Shown here in pieces: positions 1-7,218 of a stretch of DNA of 36,317 nt (the stretch's first letter is position 1; every line of letters begins with the position of its first letter). The stretch covers positions 1 to 36,317 of the forward strand of contig JBGPKK010000033.1 in NCBI GenBank assembly GCA_041485905.1. The letters run 5' to 3'. The notes under the pieces were generated by a model. It did not search any database and was not told where the DNA came from. It saw only the letters and a program-made list of their open reading frames with translations. Both the position numbers and the translations under genes were made by a program. This DNA comes from JAHFUI01 sp041485905 (GTDB lineage Bacteria > Acidobacteriota > Vicinamibacteria > Vicinamibacterales > CAVVIG01).

Positions 1-165
1 CGCATTCAGGAACGCGACCGCCTGACACCGATCCTCCAGGGATCGATCGCGTTCGTCCGCCGCATCGACGAAGCGGCGGCGTGCATGTATGCGCTGCAAC
101 ATGAGGTATTGGCGGCGCAAGGCATTCCCGTTCAGGGAGTGGGTCGGCAGCCGTATCGCTCGTAA
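1..165 (+). CDS. C-terminal tail of an unidentified protein (5' partial)
   Basis: Reading frame 1 is open from the window edge to a TAA at 163-165 and encodes 54 residues ending in the motif GVGRQPYRS. Third codon positions are strongly GC-biased, as in the real genes here, so I take it as the end of a true gene. The tail is alanine-rich and probably helical. I do not recognise the family. The position just upstream of a sugar-acid kinase remnant suggests sugar-acid catabolism, but that is only inference. The gene stops about 10 bp before a palindromic repeat. Confidence 0.45.
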   Translation, partial: RIQERDRLTPILQGSIAFVRRIDEAAACMYALQHEVLAAQGIPVQGVGRQPYRS

Positions 166-172
166 ACGGGTT

Positions 173-246
173 GCCACCGCAAAGGACGCACAGGACGCAG
201 AGGTTGTTGTGATCGATTTCTCCGCGCCCTCGGCGTCCTCGGCCGC
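173..246. repeat. Interspersed palindromic repeat (GGACGCA/TCCTCGGCG type)
   Basis: The left arm holds two copies of AGGACGC and the right arm holds their inverted counterparts (GCGCCCT and GCGTCCT), separated by an AT-richer centre near 205-222. The whole segment can fold into one long imperfect hairpin. Elements of this look (accgcaaaggacgcaaaggacgc) are, from memory, widely dispersed in environmental bacterial genomes. It sits exactly between a gene tail and a 5'-truncated kdgK. Confidence 0.6.
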
Positions 247-772
247 TAGAGACGAGGGGCGCGGTTTGCTGAAGTTGAAAGTCCTCAGTCGAATCGTGGA
301 GTCCGGCCTCGTCGCCATCCTGATCGCCAACGAAGAGGATGTCCAGATGTCACTTGGACTGGAGACTCACGTCGATGTGAACTCCGGTGATCTCGGCCGC
401 AGCCAGTACGAGAAGATCGCCGATAAGGTTCTCAGCGCGTACGAGAATCTGCGGACGATTGCCATCACGCTGCGCGAGTCATGGAGCGCATCAGAGAATG
501 GCTGGTCGGCTTGCCTGAGTGATCGCACGCAGTTCATCACGAGCCGCAAATATCACATCACCCATATCGTGGACCGTATCGGTGCTGGCGACGCGTTCGC
601 TGCCGGGTTGATCTACGGGCTGACGACCCTGTCGACGTCTGAGGAGGCGCTTGATTTTGCGGTGGCGGCGGGCTGTCTGAAACACTCCATCCCCGGTGAC
701 TTCAGCCGCTCGACTGTCGATGAAGTGAATGCTCTGCGGAAGGATGGCGGCTCAGGCAGAGTTCAGCGCTGA
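247..772 (+). pseudogene. kdgK: 2-dehydro-3-deoxygluconokinase, 5'-truncated
   Basis: The frame encodes the C-terminal half of a PfkB-family sugar kinase of the KdgK type, which phosphorylates 2-keto-3-deoxygluconate in sugar-acid breakdown. Visible are the ANEEDVQMSLG segment, ITLRES, the PfkB signature DRIGAGDAFAAGLIYGL with the catalytic GAGD motif, and the ending SGRVQR, which I associate with KdgK proteins. Homologues are about 340 residues, while only about 170 recognisable residues remain. The residues before about position 250 are encoded by the palindromic repeat and are not KdgK-like, so the substrate-binding N-terminal half is missing. The frame remains open from an upstream ATG at 89, but a working kinase is unlikely. 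Confidence 0.75.
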
Positions 773-776
773 TCTA

Positions 777-1835
777 TCAGAATCCGCTGGGACGCACCCA
801 GAAGCTTTCCTGCCAGATCCCACCGGGCGGGATGCTTTGAAGTTCCTTGTATAGACCTTTCTGCGACAGGTTCATCGCGTCTGTGATGCCGGCCATCGGC
901 TCAAAGCAGATAAAGTTTCGATCCTGGCCCGGGGCGTTCGGCTTCGGCGCCCAGACAACGGCCGAGCGCCAACGGGGGCCAAGCATCACTTCAAGCTTCT
1001 GCGTCTTGCCTTTGACCGCCATCACCGCGCGGCCGGACGAATCCCGAATCAGGTCCCCGAAGACGTCGTCCAGGTCGTAGTTTTTCAGCGCGATCGCTCG
1101 AGGGTCCGGGAACAGCTGCGTAATGGGCTCGGTGGCGCCGGTTGGAACTTTGGTTGGCGCGAGAAGCCAGCGAGTGCGAGCGCCGACTGAAACCGTCCAC
1201 TCGTCGCGCGGAGAATCCGTCAGTTGGAAGTAGGGATGAAACCCGATGGCCACCGGCATCGGCTCCGCGGACATATTGCGTATCGCGGTGGCCACTTCGA
1301 GCACGCCGCCCCGGAGCCGATGGGTGATCTCGATCGTGTGAGCGAACGGAAACTGCTTCATCCACGCCGGCTGCTTGTAGAACTCGAGCCGGCTCGTGGC
1401 CCATGCCGACGAGGCATCAGCCTTCGCTTCCACGAGCTGCCAATGGGAATCGGTCGTCAGGAATCCATGGATCGGGATGGCGCCGCGGACGTTCCCCAGC
1501 GCCATGTCGAAGGCGTACCGGGTGCCGTTCGCGTAGAAGGCCTGCTCATCGAGCCGGTTGGCCCACGGCCCAAGGAAGGGAATTCCGCTCAGGCCGGGTC
1601 TGGCTTTGAAGTCCTCGACGGAGGAGTAGGGCCACCACAGGACGTTCGCGCCGTTGACCTTCATTTCGAAAGCGATGTTGCCGACCGACAACGCGATGGA
1701 GACCGCCGTGCGGCTCCTGGCGTCTTCGAGCCGAACCACATCAGTGTTGTGGCGAGCCGAATAGCGTTGAGCCGCGGCAGGCAGGGCCACGGCAATCGAA
1801 AGCAGGACAGCGACGATGAGCGTTTGCAGCTTCAT
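777..1835 (-). CDS. Secreted aldose 1-epimerase (galactose mutarotase family)
   Basis: A protein of 352 residues with a Sec signal peptide (about 1-22, ending AAA) and a full galactose-mutarotase beta-sandwich. Conserved residues are in place: Arg94 in WANRL, His123 in PIHGF, His200 in GFHPYF, and Glu312 in CFEPM, the expected catalytic base. It would interconvert alpha and beta anomers of hexoses in the periplasm. The ATG lies 5 bp after the stop of the deleted cyclase gene on the same strand, and no separate Shine-Dalgarno is obvious, so translation may be coupled. It is convergent with the kdgK remnant. The exact sugar is not determinable. Confidence 0.93.
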   Translation of the reverse strand: MKLQTLIVAVLLSIAVALPAAAQRYSARHNTDVVRLEDARSRTAVSIALSVGNIAFEMKVNGANVLWWPYSSVEDFKARPGLSGIPFLGPWANRLDEQAFYANGTRYAFDMALGNVRGAIPIHGFLTTDSHWQLVEAKADASSAWATSRLEFYKQPAWMKQFPFAHTIEITHRLRGGVLEVATAIRNMSAEPMPVAIGFHPYFQLTDSPRDEWTVSVGARTRWLLAPTKVPTGATEPITQLFPDPRAIALKNYDLDDVFGDLIRDSSGRAVMAVKGKTQKLEVMLGPRWRSAVVWAPKPNAPGQDRNFICFEPMAGITDAMNLSQKGLYKELQSIPPGGIWQESFWVRPSGF

Positions 1836-1840
1836 GGGAG

Positions 1841-2082
1841 TTATTTGATCGCGAGCGGATTAATCGGCGAACCCACCGCGCCGGTGATCGGCAGCGGCGG
1901 CGCGACGAAGAAGAACTCGTAGTCCGGTCCGGTCAGCGTCATCTGGCTCCGCGCTTCACGAGGCCCGCGGCTTTCGCGATGGCGTCCGGCGTGATGTCGT
2001 TCAGCGTGCCGCGCTCGTCGTCGGCTCCCCATTTCCCCCAGTTGCGATAACGGACGCCGGTCTCTCGAACGATGTCGCTCAT
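1841..2082 (-). pseudogene. Cyclase-family (kynurenine-formamidase-like) gene with internal deletion
   Basis: Two ends of one gene lie next to each other in different frames. From an ATG at 2082 the first 47 residues (MSDIVRETGVRYRNWGKWG, then DERGTLNDITPDAI) match the N-terminus of metal-dependent cyclase-family proteins and end at a TGA at 1939. The adjoining frame reads YEFFFVAPPLPITGAVGSP and ends INPLAIK, the C-terminus of the same family. Family members are roughly 300 residues, so some 220-240 codons including the zinc-binding HxGTHxD region are missing. The junction lies around 1936-1946. It was presumably the middle gene of a hydrolase-cyclase-epimerase operon. Confidence 0.75.
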
Positions 2083-2089
2083 GTCGGTC

Positions 2090-3106
2090 CTATTTCGTGG
2101 CGGCCAGCAGCTCCAGCATCGCAGACGATACCGCCTCCGGTTTTTCTCGTGGCAGGAAATGCCCGGCCCCGGCGACGATGCGGCGGGCGATGAGCCTGGT
2201 AAACGAGGCGCGATCGGCTGGTGAATCGGCCGCCGGCCTCGCGATGCCATCGTCCCCACCATAGAGGAGGATCGACGGGACCTCGATCGTCGGGCGTCCG
2301 GCGAGTTGACGCTCGACGGCCGCGAACCGCGGCTCGCCGGGCGCGTTCAGATTGCGGTGGCGATAGGAGTGGATCACGACGTCAACAAAATCTGGATTGT
2401 CGAACGACACCGCCGTCTTGTCGAATGTCTCGTCGGTGAAATGCCAGGTCGGCGACCACGTTTGCCACAGCAGTCGGCAGAGCGCGCGGCGGTTGGCGGC
2501 GAGCCCGGCGCGTCCGCGCTCGGTGTTGAAATACCACTGATACCAGAGCGCCTGTTCCGCCGCAGGGGCGGCCGGCCGCGGCGCCGAAATGGTGTCCTGA
2601 ATCGAATACCCGCCAATGAGCACAGCCGCACGCACGCGATCGGGATGAAGCGCGGCCGCGATGCACGCCGCGCGGCCACCCCAGTCGTAACCCGCCACGG
2701 CAAACCGCCCGAGGCCGAGCGCGTCGGCGAAATCGACAACGTCCTGGCCGATCGCGGCCTGCTCGGCCATTCGCGGAGCGGCGGCGTCGCGAAAGCGGGT
2801 CGGCCCGTATCCACGGAGGTACGGCACCAGCACTCGGTGTCCCGCTCTGGCGAGCGGCGCCGCCACCTCGTCCCACGCCCGCACATCGTCGGGGAACCCA
2901 TGGAGCAGGATGATGGGGAAGCCCACCGGATTGCCGCTCTCCTCGAAGCCGATGCTCAACACCGGTGTGTCAATGTCTCGCGCCATCGGCGTCGCTCCGG
3001 TTTGGGCTTGCCCTGAGCTACGTCGAAGGGCCTGGCCGCTCGACGAGGTGGCGAAGCCGCCGGCCAGCGCCATCGCCGACGATCTGAGAAACGTTCGGCG
3101 TCTCAT
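2090..3106 (-). CDS. Tat-exported alpha/beta hydrolase (epoxide-hydrolase-like)
   Basis: An alpha/beta-hydrolase of 338 residues. It starts with a twin-arginine signal (RRRTFLRSS), and the ATG at 3106 is preceded by a strong GGGGGAAAG site, so I prefer it to the longer frame from 3214. Motifs are the oxyanion HGFP (His69), the nucleophile in GYDWGG (Asp141), an acid candidate in GGDDG (Asp286) and the catalytic His316 in GAGHFLP. An aspartate nucleophile points to epoxide hydrolase or haloalkane dehalogenase rather than an esterase. Residues about 24-36 are encoded by a small palindromic repeat. The stop is 7 bp before the cyclase remnant, consistent with one operon. Confidence 0.88.
   Translation of the reverse strand: MRRRTFLRSSAMALAGGFATSSSGQALRRSSGQAQTGATPMARDIDTPVLSIGFEESGNPVGFPIILLHGFPDDVRAWDEVAAPLARAGHRVLVPYLRGYGPTRFRDAAAPRMAEQAAIGQDVVDFADALGLGRFAVAGYDWGGRAACIAAALHPDRVRAAVLIGGYSIQDTISAPRPAAPAAEQALWYQWYFNTERGRAGLAANRRALCRLLWQTWSPTWHFTDETFDKTAVSFDNPDFVDVVIHSYRHRNLNAPGEPRFAAVERQLAGRPTIEVPSILLYGGDDGIARPAADSPADRASFTRLIARRIVAGAGHFLPREKPEAVSSAMLELLAATK
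3007..3032. repeat. Small palindromic repeat inside the hydrolase linker
   Basis: The sequence GCCCT (3010-3014), then GAGCTACGTCGA, then AGGGC (3027-3031) forms an inverted repeat of the CCTTCGAC..CTCAGGGC kind found scattered in many genomes. It is read in frame as part of the linker between Tat signal and catalytic domain, where extra residues are probably tolerated. Confidence 0.5.
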
Positions 3107-3290
3107 CAACTTTCCCCCGGATGTAACGATCGCCATCGGTCTGCTGTTCGGGCCGATCGTTTCCTGAAGCCGAACACGCAGCGGTCGAACGCTGAGCTGG
3201 TCCGTTTCTACCACGACATGCTAGGAGATGGGCCCCGACTCGCCGCTCGATCTCCTCGAGCGGTTCGCCGCGCCGCCGCAGGGCTGATCC

Positions 3291-4405
3291 GTGGGCGCCG
3301 TGCCGATGGGCACGGCGGGCGCGCGCGTCCCTCCTCGGCTGGAGCTCGCGGACACTGTGCGGGCACACGGCGACGGGTATCGTCGCACGCACTGCCTCGC
3401 GAAGGTCCAGCACCGAGCGCTCCGGGCGATCGCGGCCTGCCGCACCGCCAGTCTTGGCGGGCATCGGGAGACGTGTGACCACTGTGGCGCCACGCGGATT
3501 CGCTACAACTCTTGTCGCAATCGACACTGTCCCACGCGCTCAACGCCCTCGCGCAGGGCAATCCGCGCGTGATCTACACACTCCTCTTCCGCGCGGCCGC
3601 CGACACGCTGCTCGCCTTCGGGCACGATCCGCGGCATCTGGGCGGCACGATCGGGATCACCGCGATCCTTCACACGTAGGGCCAGGCCCTCACCCAACAC
3701 CTCCATCTCCATTGTCTCGTCACGGGCGGGGCCTTGGCCGCTGACCGCACGCGGTGGATCGCCGGACGCTCGTCGTTCCTGTTTCCCGTCCGGGCGATGT
3801 CGACCGTCTTTCGTGCGAAGTATCTCGCCGGCCTGCGGCGCGCCTTCGACGCCGGCCAGCTGACCTTCGCTGGCGGCACCGCAGATCTTGCCAATCGCCA
3901 AGCCTTCACCGCCTTCCTCGGGCAACTGCGGGCCGTCGACTGGATCGTGTATGCGAAGCGGCCCTTCGCCGGCCCGGAGCCGGTGCTCGCCTACCTGGGT
4001 CGATACACCCACCGCGTCGCGCTGTCCAATGATCGGCTGGTCAATCACCACGACGGCCGCGTCCAGTTCCGCTGGAAGGACTACGCCGACCACGACCGCA
4101 TGAAGGTCATGACGCTCGACGCCGACGAATTCCTGCGGCGCTTTCTCCTCCACGTCGTGCCGCGCCGCTTCATGCGCATCCGTCACTTCGGCCTGCTCGC
4201 GAATCGCACGCGGCAGGGCACGTTGACTCGGTGCCGTGTCCTCCTCGACCAGCCGCCACCCGAGAACGCACGGTCCGAATCCGTCGCCACGCTGCTGCAT
4301 CGCCTCACCGGGATCGACCTCTCGCGCTGTCCCATGTGCGGCGACGGCCGGATGCAGATCACCGCGATCGTCGCGGGCGGGGCTCCCGTGGCGGATACCT
4401 CATGA
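3291..4405 (+). pseudogene. IS91-family transposase, deleted and nonsense-interrupted
   Basis: The N-terminal part encodes the IS91-type zinc-binding domain (CDHCGATRIRYNSCRNRHCP, about 3470-3533). The frame then breaks: family members continue through a segment ending in (F)TLPHALN, but here HCP is joined directly to TLSHALN in another frame at 3524-3535. Some 35 codons are missing. Downstream, HTWGQ has become HT-stop-GQ (TAG at 3677-3679). After that the frame is open to 4405 with AYLGRYTHRVALSN and RCPMCGDGRM, typical of the catalytic and C-terminal parts. Two independent lesions make it non-functional. Neither end of the element could be fixed. Confidence 0.85.
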
Positions 4406-4758
4406 GGTCCTTCCTCCTCCTCCTGTGTGGAATCACCGCAGACACGCGTCTGGTCGGGAGCGATGTGCCTCGCGCCTGCCAGCGCCCCGAGTTCCACCTC
4501 GGGCGCGGGCAAGACGACGGGCCCGTCGCCCACCGCGCGCGCCTCGGTCCACGCCCGCCGTCCTTCACGCTCGCACGCGTCGGTCGAAAGTCGCACCGCA
4601 GCACGCCCGCTCCGCCTTACAATCCCCATAACGTTGCGGCGGCACAGCTACGCGGTTTCGCCCAACCGGGTTTATCCGCACTGAGCCCGCGCTGGGGCCC
4701 CGCTGATCATCGTGGCAGTGCGGATGAAACCCTATTCGTCAGACGGACGGATGATGTG
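4406..4758. other. Non-coding tail of the IS91-like element and promoter region
   Basis: I see no convincing gene here. It begins with the palindrome CCTCATGAGG at the transposase end, continues with a C-rich stretch, and changes base composition near 4615-4670, which may mark the right end of the element. A single GCCCAAC (4660-4666) resembles one arm of an attC site, but its partner was not found. The last part must hold the promoter for the secreted protein at 4759. Confidence 0.4.
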
Positions 4759-5331
4759 ATGACCTCAAAGGCATCGGCGACTGTTCTCACGATGGTCTTT
4801 CTCATCGGCGCTGGTGCCATCTCAGGGCAGTCAGGCCCTCGGTTGCCCTATGTGGATTACGGCGCGTGTCCTTTCGAGGGCTGCACATACCGCACCTGGT
4901 CCGTGCTCGCTGACACACGGCTGCTCACCGACCGGCGTGACAATGCTGCCGTTGTCGCTCGGGTTCAACGTGGTGCGACCGTTCGTGGGTTGACGGGCGT
5001 GGTCGTGACAACGAAGTTGGGTCGGGCTGTTGTGGTGAGACAGATAACCATTGGGAGGCGTCGGCTCGCGGTTCGCCCCGACGACACAGTTAGCCTGCTG
5101 CATTACCTGGGCGAGGGTTACTTTAAGTATTGGCTTCGTGGCGCCATCGACGAAGAATTCATTCCCGATCAGGCCGGTTGCCGGAATAATTCACGTCTGT
5201 TCAACGAATGCAGTATCCAGATGGGCGAACTACCCGAGACGGTGTGGTGGGCCAAGATCCGGACGCGAAAGGGTCAAGAAGGTTGGACACGTGAACTTGG
5301 TCACTTCGGCAACAAGGATCGGTTCGGTTAG
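4759..5331 (+). CDS. Secreted SH3-like protein of unknown function
   Basis: A protein of 190 residues with a Sec signal peptide (MTSKASATVLTMVFLIGAGA). The mature part holds a segment like bacterial SH3 domains (TRLLTDRRDNAAVVARVQRG, then ATVRGLTGVV) and four cysteines in two pairs (CPFEGC and C..NEC) that could form disulphides. The frame is open far upstream because it overlaps transposon DNA in another frame; the ATG at 4759 is chosen for the signal peptide. The gene stands between a dead transposase and a cassette-like remnant, so it may itself be mobile cargo. No function is assigned. Confidence 0.7.
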   Translation: MTSKASATVLTMVFLIGAGAISGQSGPRLPYVDYGACPFEGCTYRTWSVLADTRLLTDRRDNAAVVARVQRGATVRGLTGVVVTTKLGRAVVVRQITIGRRRLAVRPDDTVSLLHYLGEGYFKYWLRGAIDEEFIPDQAGCRNNSRLFNECSIQMGELPETVWWAKIRTRKGQEGWTRELGHFGNKDRFG

Positions 5332-5351
5332 CAGGGCACGGCCGTCTCCTA

Positions 5352-5380
5352 AGAGACTGTACCGTCTTGAGACAGTTTCT
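5352..5380. terminator. Hairpin downstream of the SH3-like gene
   Basis: AGAGACTGT (5352-5360) and ACAGTTTCT (5372-5380) pair over 8 of 9 positions around an 11-nt loop, 20 bp after the stop codon. There is no T-run, so it is at best a weak terminator or the trace of a recombination site. Confidence 0.3.
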
Positions 5381-5708
5381 CGTCGGTGTTCTTTGGAATC
5401 ATCGTTCGGATGTATTACAAGGAGCACGAGCCGGGGCACTTTCACGCCGAGCACCAGGGGCAGCAGGGCAAGTTCGACTCGACGAACCGATTTTCGAGCC
5501 GTTGAAAGATGAGAGCTACTTTCAGCGCTTCGTCATCGACGGCGGCATCGTGGTCTGGCCGAACGGCGCGGACATCGCGCCAGAAACACTCTACGAGGCC
5601 GTGAAACACGGTCGGGCGGCCCAACCACGCGCTGGAGCCGGTGGCGCTGTCCCGCTGAGCGACGCGGCTCCGGGCGAACGTTGGGCGGATTCAAATCTCG
5701 AACACTAG
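5371..5708 (+). pseudogene. Fused remnants of a DUF4160-DUF2442 gene pair
   Basis: Frame 5383-5505 reads SVFFGIIVRMYYKEHEPGHF, then HAEHQGQQGKFD: the N-terminal half of DUF4160, without its start. A second frame takes over at about 5480 and reads EPIFEPLKDESYFQRF, then IVVWPNGADIAPETLYE: the C-terminal half of DUF2442. These two small families usually occur as adjacent genes and are often described as toxin-antitoxin-like. The missing middle implies one deletion. The second frame runs on through an attC-like site to a stop at 5708, so its natural end is also lost. It looks like a decayed integron gene cassette. Confidence 0.65.
5619..5686 (+). other. Integron attC-like recombination site
   Basis: GCCCAAC (5619-5625) fits the R'' consensus RYYYAAC, and GTTGGGC (5680-5686) fits the R' consensus GTTRRRY. 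Inside, GGAGCCG (5634-5640) and CGGCTCC (5665-5671) form the L''/L' pair. Both outer spacers are 8 nt, so the 68-bp site is symmetric and would fold as an attC hairpin. It lies right after the DUF4160/DUF2442 remnant, as expected for a cassette. No integrase gene is in the window. Confidence 0.65.
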
Positions 5709-5723
5709 TACAGGGGGTCAGAC

Positions 5724-6158
5724 ATGCGGCGAATCGTGCTGTTCTGTTCGCTCGTTCTGCTGCTCGCGTTTTCGGTCGCCTGGACCCGCCCCGCGCAGCA
5801 ACCCGCCACGTCAGCCGCCGACGAGGCGCATTTCACAGGGAAGACCGTCACAATCGACTCCACTGGCGTGGGTGTGACTCGCCGGCGTTTTGAAGCGGGT
5901 GCGCGAACGGCCTGGCACAGCCATCCTCGGGGCCAGCTCCTGCTCGTCGAAGAGGGCCGCGCCCGCATGCAGAAGCAGGGACAGCCGATCAAAGAAATGG
6001 GCCCGGGCGAGAGCGATTTCACCGGCCCGAATATCGTGCATTGGCACGGGGCGGCTCCAACAGAACCGCTTGTGCACGTGGCCGTCGGTTTTGGTGGTGG
6101 CGAGACAAAATGGCTGGAGAAAGTCACCGATGAGCAATACCTGGGAAAGGCCAAGTAG
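5724..6158 (+). CDS. Secreted cupin-domain protein
   Basis: A 144-residue protein with an N-terminal signal or anchor (MRRIVLFCSLVLLLAFSVAW) and one cupin barrel. Metal ligands typical of the fold are visible: His65 and His67 in WHSHPRGQ, Gln71, and His106/His108 in VHWHGA. A GGGGG site lies 7 bp before the ATG. Small cupins of this type are often quercetinase- or carboxymuconolactone-related, but the substrate cannot be told. Its end overlaps the start of the phosphotriesterase-like gene by 29 bp, so the two are co-translated. Confidence 0.88.
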   Translation: MRRIVLFCSLVLLLAFSVAWTRPAQQPATSAADEAHFTGKTVTIDSTGVGVTRRRFEAGARTAWHSHPRGQLLLVEEGRARMQKQGQPIKEMGPGESDFTGPNIVHWHGAAPTEPLVHVAVGFGGGETKWLEKVTDEQYLGKAK

Positions 6159-7218
6159 CATCACGCGGGACGGCCCGTCGCCGCAACTCAGTCGCCGGGA
6201 GATGCTCGGACTCCTCGGTGCAGGCGCGGGACTCAGCCTCGCGTTCGCCGGGAAGGTCACCTTTCCAAGAAAGGCCGTGATCCGCACCGTGCTGAACGAC
6301 GTGTCGCCCGACACGCTGGGGACGAAGGCGACGTTGTTCCACGAGCACCTGTCATTCGAATGGGCGCGGGTTCGAGGGACCGGGCGCGGCACTCCGACTG
6401 GTCCCGCGAAAGACGTCAAACCCATACTTGAACAGCTCGACGTCGCCGCCACCGAGGGCGTCGGCTGCATCGTCGACGCCGGAACTGATGATGTCGGCCG
6501 CGATGTGGATTTCCTGAAGCACATCGCGGCCGAGACACGGGTCCATATCGTGGCGTGCGGCGGCCTCTACATGCAACGCACGTATCCCGCGGACGTCGCC
6601 AGCAAGTCCGAGGATCAGATTGCCGACGATCTGGTGCGGGAAGCGCGCGGCACGCGGTACGGTGCGTTCGGCGAGATCGGGGAGAGTCCGGACGCGCCCA
6701 TGAGTCCTGAAGAGCGCAAGGTGTTTCGCGCGGTCGGCAAAGCTCACTTGCGCACGAACCTCCCGATTTTCACGCACAACGCCTACGGCACCGGACCGAA
6801 CGTTCCCAGGGATGCCGGCCTGCGGCAGCTCGACGCGTTCGAATCGGTGGGCGTCAAGCCGCAGCGCATCGCGATCGGCCACACCTGCTGCCTCGACGAT
6901 CCCACGGCCGGCATCATCAAGCAGATCGCCAAGCGCGGCGCGTTTGTCGGTTTCGATCGCGTCACGGGCGGGTTCGTATCGGACGACAAGAAAGTTCAGA
7001 TGGTTCTCGCATTCCTCGATGCGGGGTACGCGGACCACTTACTGCTGTCGGCCGACTACAACTTCACGGCGCGGAGTGCAGCCCGGCCCGGCTACGGCAG
7101 CACGCTGACGATGTTTGTGCCGAAGCTTCGCCAGGCCGGTGTGAAGGAAGAGACGATCCGCGCCATCACAATCGACAATCCGCGCCGGTTCCTGGCCTTC
7201 GTGCCGACGAAAGCGTGA
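6130..7218 (+). CDS. Phosphotriesterase-like metal-dependent hydrolase, Tat signal
   Basis: A 362-residue amidohydrolase-superfamily protein of the phosphotriesterase/PHP group. Binuclear-metal ligands are present: His71 and His73 (FHEHL), bridging Glu182 (FGEIGE) where classical phosphotriesterases have Lys, His216 (FTHNAYG), His251 (GHTCC) and Asp309 (LSADYNF). Residues 21-40 (SRREMLGLLGAGAGLSLAFA) form a Tat-type signal. The ATG at 6130 has GGAGAAAG upstream and lies inside the cupin gene. Likely activity is hydrolysis of a lactone or ester; phosphotriester activity is not implied. The next gene overlaps its stop. Confidence 0.9.
   Translation: MSNTWERPSSITRDGPSPQLSRREMLGLLGAGAGLSLAFAGKVTFPRKAVIRTVLNDVSPDTLGTKATLFHEHLSFEWARVRGTGRGTPTGPAKDVKPILEQLDVAATEGVGCIVDAGTDDVGRDVDFLKHIAAETRVHIVACGGLYMQRTYPADVASKSEDQIADDLVREARGTRYGAFGEIGESPDAPMSPEERKVFRAVGKAHLRTNLPIFTHNAYGTGPNVPRDAGLRQLDAFESVGVKPQRIAIGHTCCLDDPTAGIIKQIAKRGAFVGFDRVTGGFVSDDKKVQMVLAFLDAGYADHLLLSADYNFTARSAARPGYGSTLTMFVPKLRQAGVKEETIRAITIDNPRRFLAFVPTKA

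Noticed and set aside
4660..4666. Second attC site near the transposon end
   Set aside because: GCCCAAC fits one arm, but no GTTRRRY partner with inner arms was found within about 140 bp.
4231..5331. One 366-codon gene joining the transposon end to the SH3-like protein
   Set aside because: The first part is an alternative frame of the transposase; the signal peptide at 4759 marks the real start.
5371..5708. Functional DUF4160/DUF2442 toxin-antitoxin pair
   Set aside because: Both domains are cut, one lacks a start and the frames are fused out of register.
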